Assembly (NCBI GenBank): GCA_964602515.1
Contig: CAZRRJ010000001.1
Span: 310,001-374,000 of the forward strand
Reading direction: 5' to 3'
Source of the DNA: Carboxylicivirga sp964602515
GTDB lineage: Bacteria > Bacteroidota > Bacteroidia > Bacteroidales > Marinilabiliaceae
DNA: 64,000 nucleotides
Within the stretch, counting starts at the first letter, position 1. Each line of letters begins with the position of its first letter. A program made the position numbers and the translations under genes. Below, piece by piece: positions 46,245 to 55,708 of the stretch. The notes below the pieces were generated by a model. The model was not told the origin of the DNA. It was given only the letters and a program-made list of their open reading frames with translations, and did no database searches.

Positions 46245-47882
46245 ATGATTTCAGTTGATGCTTTAACGGTAGAATTTGGTGCTACCACACTGTTTAAGAA
46301 TATATCCTTCGTAATAAACGAGAAAGACCGCATTGCCCTTATGGGAAAGAACGGTGCAGGAAAATCTACATTATTAAAAATACTATCTGGTACACGTGAG
46401 GCCAATAAGGGTACTGTATCTGTGCCAAGCGATAAAGTGGTAGCCTATCTTCCACAGCATTTAATGACAGAAGATAACAGAACAGTATTTGAAGAAGCCT
46501 CACAGGCTTTTGCTGAAATACTGGCGATGGAAAAAGAAATTGCTGAGATTAATAAAGCGCTTGAAACTCGTACAGACTATGAGTCCGATGCCTATTATGA
46601 ACTGATTGAAAAAGTATCTGCCTTAAGTGAGAAATTCTATTCTATTGAAGAAATAAATTTTGACGCAGAGGTAGAAAAGATATTATTGGGTTTAGGTTTT
46701 ATGCGTGAAGATTTTACACAGCCAACCAGCCAATTTAGCGGAGGGTGGCGTATGCGTATTGAACTTGCTAAAATACTGCTTCAGAAACCTGATTTAATAC
46801 TATTGGATGAGCCAACAAACCATTTGGATATTGAATCGATTCAATGGCTTGAAGAGTTTCTTATAAACTGTGGTAAGGCCGTTATAGTTATTTCTCATGA
46901 CAGGGCTTTTGTTGATAACATTACAACACGAACTATAGAAGTAACCATGGGGCGTATTTACGATTATAAAGTTAATTACTCAAAATATTTATTACTTCGA
47001 CAAGAGCGGCGGGAGCATCAGTTAAAAGCCTTTGAAGAGCAACAAAAAATGATAGCTGATAACGAAGAGTTCATTGAACGATTTAAAGGTACATATTCTA
47101 AAACCACCTCGGTTCAGAGCCGTGTTAAAATGTTAGAGAAGCTCGTAAGAGTAGAAGTAGATGAAGAAGACCGCTCAGCATTACGTTTGAAATTTCCACC
47201 AGCACCACGCTCTGGAAATTATCCACTTATTGTTAGCGAAGTAACTAAGAAATATGGTGATTATACGGTATTCGCAGATGTCTCTTTAACTCTTGAAAGA
47301 GGGGAGAAGGTTGCTTTTGTAGGCAAGAATGGCGAAGGAAAATCGACTCTTGTTAAGGCTATTATGAACCAGGTTGATTATGAAGGGGAATTGCAATTAG
47401 GGCACAATACCATGATAGGTTATTTTGCGCAGAACCAAGCATCGTTATTAGATGAAGAATTAACCGTTTTTCAGACTATTGATGATATTGCGGTAGGAGA
47501 TATTCGTACAAAAATTAAAGATATTCTTGGTGGATTCATGTTTAGTGGCGATGATACAACAAAAAAAGTTAAGGTGCTTTCAGGAGGAGAAAAAACACGT
47601 CTTGCGATGATAAAGTTATTACTTGAGCCTGTTAATTTGCTTATTCTGGATGAACCAACAAATCACCTCGACATGAAAACAAAAGATGTACTTAAAGAAG
47701 CACTAAAGTCTTTTGATGGGACATTAATACTTGTGTCGCACGATCGTGATTTTCTTGATGGATTAGTCGAAAAAGTATATGAATTTGGCAATAAACGGGT
47801 GAAAGCACATCTAGGCGATATTCAAAGCTTTTTGGAGATGAGGAAAATGGCTCACTTAAATGAGTTGGAACGTAAGAATTAA
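46245..47882 (+). CDS. ABC-F family ATPase
   Basis: A 545-residue protein with two ABC domains and no membrane segment. Walker A motifs GKNGAGKST (about 34-42) and GKNGEGKST (about 360-368), signature sequences FSGGWRMRIE and LSGGEKTRL, and Walker B with LLDEPTNHLD in both halves. The linker between them (about 245-310) is the helical P-site tRNA interaction motif region. ABC-F proteins act on ribosomes as translation factors or, in some cases, protect against ribosome-targeting antibiotics. This one resembles the housekeeping YkpA/YbiT-type; resistance is not indicated. Confidence 0.85.
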   Translation: MISVDALTVEFGATTLFKNISFVINEKDRIALMGKNGAGKSTLLKILSGTREANKGTVSVPSDKVVAYLPQHLMTEDNRTVFEEASQAFAEILAMEKEIAEINKALETRTDYESDAYYELIEKVSALSEKFYSIEEINFDAEVEKILLGLGFMREDFTQPTSQFSGGWRMRIELAKILLQKPDLILLDEPTNHLDIESIQWLEEFLINCGKAVIVISHDRAFVDNITTRTIEVTMGRIYDYKVNYSKYLLLRQERREHQLKAFEEQQKMIADNEEFIERFKGTYSKTTSVQSRVKMLEKLVRVEVDEEDRSALRLKFPPAPRSGNYPLIVSEVTKKYGDYTVFADVSLTLERGEKVAFVGKNGEGKSTLVKAIMNQVDYEGELQLGHNTMIGYFAQNQASLLDEELTVFQTIDDIAVGDIRTKIKDILGGFMFSGDDTTKKVKVLSGGEKTRLAMIKLLLEPVNLLILDEPTNHLDMKTKDVLKEALKSFDGTLILVSHDRDFLDGLVEKVYEFGNKRVKAHLGDIQSFLEMRKMAHLNELERKN

Positions 47883-47892
47883 AGCTAATCTC

Positions 47893-47931
47893 ATCTGGCA
47901 GGTTAATAAGATTTCTTAAAACTTGCCAGAT
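47893..47931. terminator. Convergent hairpin
   Basis: ATCTGGCA (47893-47900) pairs with TGCCAGAT (47924-47931) with additional pairing inside; lies between the convergent ABC-F and chemoreceptor genes. Confidence 0.7.
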
Positions 47932-47941
47932 AAGGTACAAT

Positions 47942-49843
47942 TTATATCCTGAATTGCTTTATTAGCTCTTCCAGTTTCTCTGACTGAGTGGTTAGCTCAT
48001 CGGCATTTGAAGCCAGTTGTTGTGAAGAACTGGCATAAGTTTGAGTCATAGAGTTAAGCGCCTGAATAGATGAGTTAATACTCTCTGTATTTTGACGTTG
48101 TTCTTGCGATGCAACTGCTATCCCCTGAATTAAATGAACTGTTTTCTTTATTTCCGGTATAATGGTATCAAACTGTAAACCGGCTTCGGATGAAATAGTG
48201 ACACCATTTTGTGATAGATCCACAATCTGTGAAGCAGCAAGATTAGTCCGTTCAGCAAGCTTTTTTACCTCACCTGCAATCACGGAAAAGCCTTTACCAG
48301 CTTCTCCTGCGCGAGCTGCTTCAACAGTTGCATTAAGCGATAAAATATTGGTTTGCATTGCTATATCACTGATAACATCAATTTTAGAAACAATACTCTT
48401 CATAGAAGAGATCGTTCTTTGAGTTGATTTATTTCCATTATCAATAGCCATTTCACTCTTTAAAATAATCTCTTTAGCTTCATAAGTATTTGTTGAGGTT
48501 TCTGAAATACTTCCTGATATCTCTTCAATGGCAGTTGCAGTTTGCTCAATAATTGCAGCTTGTTGTTGTGACTCTTTGGCAACATGTGCGGCAGTTTCTT
48601 TCAGTTGGTGGCTGGTGTGTGTTATACCTGCGCTATTTTTCTTAATCTCCTGAACCATAGATTTAATTGAATCTTTCATTCGGTTCATATTATCAGAAAG
48701 CTGCCCCAACTCATCATTCCGTTTAATATCAAGTGATTCAGTTAAATCACCAGCATTGATAGTTTCGGAAAAACATTGCATACGGTCTATAATTGCAACC
48801 ACCTTATTGGTTATGAAAAAAACAAATACTCCAATAAGTATTAAGCCTATTATACCACCAATAATAAGCATTATAATGGCCATGCGTGCTTCTTTATAAA
48901 TATCGTTTACCGGTGTGGAAACAACGAGGGACCATGGTGTACTCGTATTACCAATTACAATAGGAGTTATAAAGAAATAAACTTCATCGCCAAACCGGTT
49001 TTTATCTTTTATAGAAAAGTTTTCACCCTTATGCATACGGTTTAACAAATCGTGTTTTTTAACTAAAGCCGGATTTATATCGTTCATATGAGTGGTGATC
49101 TTACTCGGATCAGGGTGGTAGGCATAAGTCCCTTCGTAGCCAATGAGGTATGACTGACTACTGTTAAAAGGCTTAATGTCAGCTACCAGTTGCTGTATAT
49201 TATCCATGCTTAAATCAACACCTGTTGATCCGATAAAAACGCCATCCTTTATGCAAGGAACCGCTATGGTAGTTGCCAAAGTGTTGTTTTTGCCATCACC
49301 GGTTAATGAAAACCAGTAGGGATCATTAAATACTTCTTTTTTTTCTTTTCGGGTTTGTTCGTAATAACTATTGGGATCAACACTATCCATATCCTTATAG
49401 GTATAGAACGATTTGGCTATACCATCCTCCATATACGTTACAAGGCCTTTCCTTCCATGCTTTTTTGTATAACCTTTTTGGTGCGTGTGTAACTCGAAAT
49501 TTGACCAATAGCATAATACATTTTTAGTTTCAAACAATAGGCGCTCTAATGAAGTGGCATAATAGTCCCATTTAAGTTCAGGATCAAGTTTATCGTAGTT
49601 AAGGTATGAGTAGGCAAGGGCACGTATTTTACCTAGTTCCAAGTTTAATTCAGATTCTACCTGGGTGGCACGTTGTGTAACAAATGATTCAACTAAACGT
49701 TTAGCATCAGAGTATGCATTAGCTCTGTATTTACTAATAAAATAGGAGAAGTTACCGGCATAGACCAGTGTTACAACAGTAAGAATAGACAGCACCATTC
49801 TGCCACGGAATTGCAATTTTTTCATAAGATCAGGTTTTCTCAA
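47942..49843 (-). CDS. Methyl-accepting chemotaxis protein with dCache sensor
   Basis: A 633-residue chemoreceptor. Two membrane helices (about 17-37 and 325-350) bracket a periplasmic double-Cache sensor domain (YEQTRKEKKEVFNDPYWFSLTG, TIAVPCIKDGVFIGSTGVDLSM). A HAMP segment follows, then a coiled-coil signalling domain with the hairpin tip IAMQTNILSLNATVEAARAGEAGKGFSVIAGEVKKLAERT. dCache domains often bind amino acids, carboxylates or other small molecules; the ligand is unknown. No other chemotaxis gene is in the window. Implies motility or a related taxis system. Confidence 0.9.
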   Translation of the reverse strand: MRKPDLMKKLQFRGRMVLSILTVVTLVYAGNFSYFISKYRANAYSDAKRLVESFVTQRATQVESELNLELGKIRALAYSYLNYDKLDPELKWDYYATSLERLLFETKNVLCYWSNFELHTHQKGYTKKHGRKGLVTYMEDGIAKSFYTYKDMDSVDPNSYYEQTRKEKKEVFNDPYWFSLTGDGKNNTLATTIAVPCIKDGVFIGSTGVDLSMDNIQQLVADIKPFNSSQSYLIGYEGTYAYHPDPSKITTHMNDINPALVKKHDLLNRMHKGENFSIKDKNRFGDEVYFFITPIVIGNTSTPWSLVVSTPVNDIYKEARMAIIMLIIGGIIGLILIGVFVFFITNKVVAIIDRMQCFSETINAGDLTESLDIKRNDELGQLSDNMNRMKDSIKSMVQEIKKNSAGITHTSHQLKETAAHVAKESQQQAAIIEQTATAIEEISGSISETSTNTYEAKEIILKSEMAIDNGNKSTQRTISSMKSIVSKIDVISDIAMQTNILSLNATVEAARAGEAGKGFSVIAGEVKKLAERTNLAASQIVDLSQNGVTISSEAGLQFDTIIPEIKKTVHLIQGIAVASQEQRQNTESINSSIQALNSMTQTYASSSQQLASNADELTTQSEKLEELIKQFRI

Positions 49844-50676
49844 ATATCCTGCAAAAATAGAATGAATAAGGTAGGCTAATAATGAAAATTATCATTTTTA
49901 AGATTGAAAATGAACTAATGATAAAAGGTGTAAGGTAATTAAGGATAGCATTAATGTGAATTCGATGTGAGATTTTGTGCTCAGAACTATTACTGATAGT
50001 AGTTTTTAAGTATATGTTGAAGAAATATTAGTGGGGTAATTTGGCTCAATAATGCAAAAGAAAATTGTTATTTGTAAGTGGAATAACAGAGCTTAAAATG
50101 AAGAACTGATTTACAGGGGTAAATTTTATTGCAATGCTACGCTAATTTTCTTTTGTTGCTATTAGCTATATGTTATGACAATCAATTATTTACCTCAGTC
50201 TGGATTATCTTAAGGCTTAAAATTATTTATACTAGTTTACTATTATGAAGAATGTTGATCACAAAACCGATATAATGTTGATTTTCTGTGGCTTTAATTT
50301 ACATTAAAGGTTATTCTATCATTATTTATCAAATTTGAAGTATTTCATCATTAATAAATGGTTCCAGTCCTCTAAAAGTATTGTTAATTTTATTAGCAGC
50401 TTCAGTTGCTCTTATTGCTAAGGCAGTATATTAGCTAATTTTCCATTTACGAATTGAGGTGATTGCCGATTAATTATTGTTGCTTGCTATTCCTCCTAAT
50501 TGGAGACAATAAGGCCATTAATATATAACAGGAAATAGGATGTCCCTTATAACACTTAATACAGTTAGCATAGCTTTACTTTTTATACGCATTTTTTTAT
50601 CGTTTTTTACGGAACAAAAATAGCTTGAGAAAGATGTAGTGGATTATACGTTTTACAGGTTGTTGTATCCTATTTT
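49844..50676. other. Intergenic region with no intact gene
   Basis: About 830 AT-rich bases. On the minus strand a short open stretch ending with a stop at 50329-50331 reads ALAIRATEAANKINNTFRGL and continues EPFINDEILQI; it may be the end of a decayed gene, but it is too short to identify. Nothing else is seen. Confidence 0.4.
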
Positions 50677-50715
50677 CATTACACCTCAAAACCTGAAAGG
50701 TTTTGAGGTGTAATG
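50677..50715. terminator. 18-bp perfect hairpin after the TonB receptor gene
   Basis: A perfect stem of 18 bp (50677-50694 with 50698-50715) closes a GAA loop, six bases beyond the receptor stop codon. There is no long T-run on the receptor (minus) strand, so mRNA 3'-end protection is as likely as simple termination. Confidence 0.7.
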
Positions 50716-50721
50716 TTTATT

Positions 50722-53130
50722 CTAATGTCCAAAAACATTTTTTAGTTTTAGTCCTGCATAAGCTGTACGCGGGTTATTTGGTCCGTATATATAAGCCGGA
50801 TCACGATCAATTCCCGAATCAAAATCATCTTGATATGAATTGAAAATATTTTTTACTCCTGCGAAAGCTGTTAGAGGTAAACCGCCAAGCCTAAAATCAT
50901 ATTCAGTTTTTAAACCTAAATCAAAGAATGTAGGAGTAGTACGTATCGTACCTTCCACACCTTCTTCTGTAATAATGACATCCTCAGGCTTAAAATTGTT
51001 GCCATAGTAGGCTATCTTCATCTTACCGGTGTAGGTACCAGTAGCAATTACACAAAAGCGTGAGGTAATGTCATAATCAACAGAGAAGAAACCATAATCA
51101 TTGGGCGTACGTAAGAAGTCTGATTCACCAAGTTCTTGCGCGTCACTATACTCACTTGTTTGTATTGTATAACCGGCTTTAAAATATAATTTTTTAAAGG
51201 GCGAAGCAGTAGCTTCAAAGTTAACACCTTTAACAGATGCTCCATTATCAGCATTTGATCTAAAATAGATGGTTACACCAGTTGCTTCATCAAATTCTGG
51301 AGTTTGAGCAAAAGCATCCTCTAACTTTGTATAAAAACCTTCGGCCAGTAAACCAATGTTCCATGTGCCAATCTTACGGTTAAAATCAAATGAAGTCATA
51401 TAGCTGTGGCTGGTTTCTTGTTCCAGGTTAGGATCGTTGGCATGCAATACTTTACGTGAACCAGATGTTTCAATATGTAAATCTTCATCAAATATTTGGG
51501 GAGCACGATAACCTTGTGAGTAGCTAACGCGCCATTGGAGGGCAGGTATAAGATTCCAAAGCAAACTTACCCTTGGACTAAATACATTACCTCTGTTGTT
51601 TCCTCCTTTATGGTCCAGATCAGTAATTTCATAATGATCGAAGCGTGCTCCAAGCGAAGCTTTTACTGGCCCAAACTGGCGATCGTACTGAGCAAAGGCG
51701 CCATAAACACTCTTATTCTGATCGGTAATAGTAGTATTAGGCACATGTGTAACAACAATTTCGCCCTTATCTGCGTTATAGCTATATTCCGGAAACCCCA
51801 GCTTCTGATCGTTCATATCGTCATGAACCAATTCAATACCTGCAACAACACTATTCTTACCAAAATCAGACTTAAATTGAGTACCAATATTGTAAGTTAA
51901 ACCATTAGTCTGCCCGTAGTCTTTCAGGCTTTGTTCGGCGCCATAATATGATGCACGGTCAATATTTTGCATCGAACCATATACCGATAACATACTCCCT
52001 GTACCTATAAAATGCTCATACGTCATGGCAGCCGTTGTTATTTTATGTTCTACGGCTTCTGATATGTCTGCTTCATGGTGTGGGGATTCAAACATATTAC
52101 CACCTCTGCGTTCTTCATTAACACGGATAAAATCCAGGGTAATTTTGTTACGGTAGTCAATACGGTGAAATAGACGACCACCAAGAGTTAGGTTTTCTAA
52201 CTGAGAAGTTTCAGAAAAACCATCATCATTAGCATCATAAGGGTCTTTATTGCGATAAAAACCAAATAGAGCAACCCCCGTTTTCTTATTATCACTTACA
52301 ATGGTTGTATTTAAATTAACTGAGTAGTCAGCCTGAACATTTCTGTTATTACCAACACCTACCGAATTGTATTGTGTTGATATATCATATGAGTTAGACA
52401 TAGGATCTTTGGTAATAAGGTTAATGGTACCTGCAACAGCATTGCTACCATATAAAGCAGATCCACCACCGCGTACAACCTCAATACGCTCAATCATACT
52501 CGATGGAATTAACTCTAAACCATATACTCCTGCCAAATTGCTGAATACAGGACGACTATTAATTAAAACCTGTGAATGTGCACCGTCCAAACCATTCATT
52601 CGAACCTGTGTAAAACCACAATTTTGACAATTATTTTCCAAACGAAGGCCGGGAATATAATTTAATCCTTCGCTAATTGAAATAGCCTGAGTATTCTCCA
52701 GTAATTTAGGTGTTAAGGTATTTACAATCGTAGAGGCTTCTTTTCGCTTTTTTTCGTTCCTGTCGGCAGTTACTACAACCTGTTCAAGCCCTAATACATC
52801 GCTTTCTAAGTCAAATGTAACACTTACAGGTATACCCATTTTAAAGCTAATGGTTTTCTCGACCGGCTTATAACCCATAGCCTGGGCACGTACTATGTAT
52901 TCTCCTTCAGGAATATGACCAAATTTAAATTCACCTTTTAAATCAGATGCAGAGCCTAAGGTGGTATTATTAATTGTAATTGTAGCAAATGGCAATGGCT
53001 GGCCTTCTGCTGTAATAACCCCTTTTAAATTGCAGACAGGTTCAGGAGGAGGCGTTTGTGCAAAAGCATTAAACTGCGCAAAAAATGCAACAGATAATAG
53101 GAATAGAATTTTAGCTATACCGTTTTTCAT
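50722..53130 (-). CDS. TonB-dependent outer membrane receptor
   Basis: An 802-residue receptor. Signal peptide (to about residue 25, FNAFAQ), a CarboxypepD_reg-like domain (KGVITAEGQPLPFATITINN, about 35-115), then the plug (EQVVVTADRNEKKRKEAS, IERIEVVRGGGSALYGSNAVAGTINLIT) and a beta-barrel ending in aromatic strands. A CQNCGFTQVRMNGL motif in the plug (two Cys) is shared by a Bacteroidetes group of BtuB/CirA-like receptors. The ligand is unknown; metal or corrinoid complexes are plausible. A small His-rich protein gene lies just upstream on the same strand. Confidence 0.85.
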   Translation of the reverse strand: MKNGIAKILFLLSVAFFAQFNAFAQTPPPEPVCNLKGVITAEGQPLPFATITINNTTLGSASDLKGEFKFGHIPEGEYIVRAQAMGYKPVEKTISFKMGIPVSVTFDLESDVLGLEQVVVTADRNEKKRKEASTIVNTLTPKLLENTQAISISEGLNYIPGLRLENNCQNCGFTQVRMNGLDGAHSQVLINSRPVFSNLAGVYGLELIPSSMIERIEVVRGGGSALYGSNAVAGTINLITKDPMSNSYDISTQYNSVGVGNNRNVQADYSVNLNTTIVSDNKKTGVALFGFYRNKDPYDANDDGFSETSQLENLTLGGRLFHRIDYRNKITLDFIRVNEERRGGNMFESPHHEADISEAVEHKITTAAMTYEHFIGTGSMLSVYGSMQNIDRASYYGAEQSLKDYGQTNGLTYNIGTQFKSDFGKNSVVAGIELVHDDMNDQKLGFPEYSYNADKGEIVVTHVPNTTITDQNKSVYGAFAQYDRQFGPVKASLGARFDHYEITDLDHKGGNNRGNVFSPRVSLLWNLIPALQWRVSYSQGYRAPQIFDEDLHIETSGSRKVLHANDPNLEQETSHSYMTSFDFNRKIGTWNIGLLAEGFYTKLEDAFAQTPEFDEATGVTIYFRSNADNGASVKGVNFEATASPFKKLYFKAGYTIQTSEYSDAQELGESDFLRTPNDYGFFSVDYDITSRFCVIATGTYTGKMKIAYYGNNFKPEDVIITEEGVEGTIRTTPTFFDLGLKTEYDFRLGGLPLTAFAGVKNIFNSYQDDFDSGIDRDPAYIYGPNNPRTAYAGLKLKNVFGH

Positions 53131-53243
53131 TGTAATTAATGTTTTAATCTATTAAGATTGTGTGAGTTAAAATTAGATTGATGTGCACGTAAATACACAA
53201 CTAACATCTTATGATAGCTGTATAAAAAAGAGTATGGAATGTA

Positions 53244-53630
53244 TTAAACTACAGGAGGAGCACGTCCTGCATTTGTTTTAATGGCTGACCTATCATATGC
53301 AATGCATACCTCAGAATCGAAATCACAAACTATAATTGGGAATTGCTCAACTAATAGTTTAGGTATTTCCTCAAATAATATTGTTTGTAATTGTTGGTAG
53401 AAAACAAAATCTGCTGCCTTATGCGAATGTCCGTCACAATTGGGATGTGCGTGCGCATATGTCTTACCATCAATATTATGGGTATGATAAAACAAAGCAT
53501 TGTTTGCAATCTGAACTGCAAATAACATAATCAATAACAGAACTAATCTATTAAAGATTTTTTGGTATTTTATATACTTGTTTATCACGTTGCAAAAATG
53601 AAAAAAATCTTTAATTATACAAACCCCCAT
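53244..53630 (-). CDS. Small His-rich membrane-associated protein
   Basis: A 128-residue protein: one membrane helix or signal anchor (about 29-44, LVLLLIMLFAVQIANN), then a His-rich segment HTHNIDGKTYAHAHPNCDGHSHKAAD, which is likely to bind a transition metal. It ends NAGRAPPVV, a proline-containing tail seen in small periplasmic proteins of this phylum. It precedes the TonB receptor gene, so a shared role in metal uptake or sensing is a reasonable guess. The start may be further inside (for example near NRLVLLLIM). Confidence 0.6.
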   Translation of the reverse strand: MGVCIIKDFFHFCNVINKYIKYQKIFNRLVLLLIMLFAVQIANNALFYHTHNIDGKTYAHAHPNCDGHSHKAADFVFYQQLQTILFEEIPKLLVEQFPIIVCDFDSEVCIAYDRSAIKTNAGRAPPVV

Positions 53631-54334
53631 TTATGGGGATTTTTGTCAGTTTGGGGAATTGATTAAAGCAGGATGCAATACTTAGGTATTAATGCCATGA
53701 TTGTTTTTTGTACAAACAATGTAAATTGATACGGTTTTGTACTTAAGGTATTATTTGGTGCAGCACAATGGATTGCTATTATAATGTAATTATAAACAAA
53801 CTGAGAGTCAGGGTGTAGTTAGGTTACCTTTTCAAGGGTGTTAATTGTTATACTTGCTAATTACCCAATGTGCTGTATTGGACTAAATTAACTTGTATCT
53901 TGGGCATGATAATAATAATAACCAGAGGTACTGTCTTAAAGAACAAGAATAACTTCAAATATTTGCATAGTTTTATACATCGAAAAGAAAGCTTCTTTTA
54001 ATTTGTAGTAGAGAAGTTTATCTAGCATACTATTTCTTAAATCCGAGATAATTTTTGTTCCTACAGAACAATCAAAAAGCAGAGGTCTCTTCTTTTGTTT
54101 CTTTGGTATTCTATAAATTACATTAAAAGCCTCATTTTATTTCAATCTGTGTTTTAAATTTAAATTGACCTGAGTATGTCGTATGTAAAATGATTATTTT
54201 CTGTTTCTTTTGTGTTGAGAAAATACATTGTAGCTATGTTATGATTTCTACTTTGAACAGAATAAGGAATAATCTTCTATCTCCAATACGACATACCGTA
54301 GTCAAATAATACTATTCGATAAAATCTTAGGTTA
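53631..54334. other. Intergenic region, no gene seen
   Basis: About 700 bases of AT-rich sequence between two minus-strand operons. No protein-like frame, tRNA or convincing structured RNA was noticed; the start should contain the promoter of the His-rich protein gene. Confidence 0.5.
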
Positions 54335-55708
54335 TTACTCCCAACCTCCTCCTAATGCCTGGTATAGTTTAATGTAAGCTTCCAGTAAATCCTGTTTATT
54401 TCCTGTTAAGGACATTTGTGCATCAAACGCTTGACGTTGGCTCTCTAGAAACTCGATATAGCTGGCAATACCTTTATCGTATCGCTCTTCAGATAATTTA
54501 GAAGCTTCCAATGCAGCTTCAACATGTTCTTGAATGGCTTCTTCTTCCTTTTTTAGGGTTTCAATTGAAATAAGTGCGTCTTCAACTTCCCTTAATGCAT
54601 TGAGAACAACATTTTCATATTTTAGTATGGCTGCTTCTGTCCGAGCCTTTTCTGCCTTAATACGGTTCGTGTTTTTCCCCCAGTTAAAGATTGGGCCAAG
54701 GATACTACCGCCAATACTCCATGCCGGATCACCAGATACAATATTACTTAAATCGGTACTGGCTAAACCAAACATACCAGTTAAGCTTATTGAGGGTAAG
54801 CGAGCTGCTTTAGCTGCTCCAATCATTGCGTTTTGGGCAATAAGCTCTTGTTCTGCCATCATAATGTCGGGACGTCTATTAAGAATATCAGAGGGTAATC
54901 CGGCAGGTATTTCTGGTATATCAGTAAGCTCGTTCAGTATGTTATCAAATTCTAAAAACTGCGGATTCTCACCAATTAGAACATTAAGTAAATTTTGTGC
55001 TTGTACTGCATTACGCCTGTAAACAGGTATTGCTGTTGCAGCTATAGCTTTTTGTATGCGCGAATGGTTAACATCAATTGCTGGTATTATCCCAGCATCA
55101 AAGCGTTGTTGGAGAATCAGGTAAGAACTGTCGCGAATAGCATAAGTTGACTTAGCAATGTCTTCTTTAGCATTAAACTCCATGACCTGAAAATAGGTGC
55201 TGGCAACTGTGGATATTAAAGATAAGCGCAGAGCATTCAGTCCATATTCAGAAGCTAAATACTGGGCTTTAGCAACTTCATTCATTCGGCGCAACTTACC
55301 CCAGAAATCAATTTCCCAACTGGCTTGTCCAACTATGCTGAAATTGTTGGTAGTTTCAGGCATTTTAAAACCTCGAAAGTTACCTTTTCCAGCTACTCCG
55401 GAATAATTGAATTGTGGCCATAGCTCGGTTTTCTGTATAGCTAGCTGAATACGGGTTGCTTCAATATTTTGTGCTGTTGCCAATAAGTTCTTATTGTTTT
55501 CAAGAGCCTTTTTTATTAACGTATCAAGCACGGGATCATCAAAAAGGTTCCACCATTTTAAGGCATCATTATAGCTTGTATCGCCATATGCATACAGAAA
55601 TGAATCCATCATTTCAAGCTCTGGCCTTGAATAGTTCTTACCCATTTTGCAACTATTAAGTGCAACTATTGTTAAGGCAAGAAAAAGTATATGTTTAGTC
55701 ATCTTCAT
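54335..55708 (-). CDS. Outer membrane efflux lipoprotein (TolC/OprM family)
   Basis: A 457-residue lipoprotein (lipobox ALNSC, Cys at 20) with two outer-membrane-efflux repeats. Motifs include LNVLIGENPQ, LPSDILNRRPDIMMAEQELIAQNAMIGAAKAARLPSISLTG, and a second coiled-coil block near the end. It forms the outer membrane channel of the tripartite pump; the reading frame overlaps the RND gene by four bases, so translation is coupled. Third gene of the operon. Confidence 0.9.
   Translation of the reverse strand: MKMTKHILFLALTIVALNSCKMGKNYSRPELEMMDSFLYAYGDTSYNDALKWWNLFDDPVLDTLIKKALENNKNLLATAQNIEATRIQLAIQKTELWPQFNYSGVAGKGNFRGFKMPETTNNFSIVGQASWEIDFWGKLRRMNEVAKAQYLASEYGLNALRLSLISTVASTYFQVMEFNAKEDIAKSTYAIRDSSYLILQQRFDAGIIPAIDVNHSRIQKAIAATAIPVYRRNAVQAQNLLNVLIGENPQFLEFDNILNELTDIPEIPAGLPSDILNRRPDIMMAEQELIAQNAMIGAAKAARLPSISLTGMFGLASTDLSNIVSGDPAWSIGGSILGPIFNWGKNTNRIKAEKARTEAAILKYENVVLNALREVEDALISIETLKKEEEAIQEHVEAALEASKLSEERYDKGIASYIEFLESQRQAFDAQMSLTGNKQDLLEAYIKLYQALGGGWE

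Noticed and set aside
46245..47882. ABC-F gene as an antibiotic-resistance determinant
   Set aside because: It resembles housekeeping EttA/YbiT-type proteins, lies in host backbone and has no resistance-type leader peptide that I can see.
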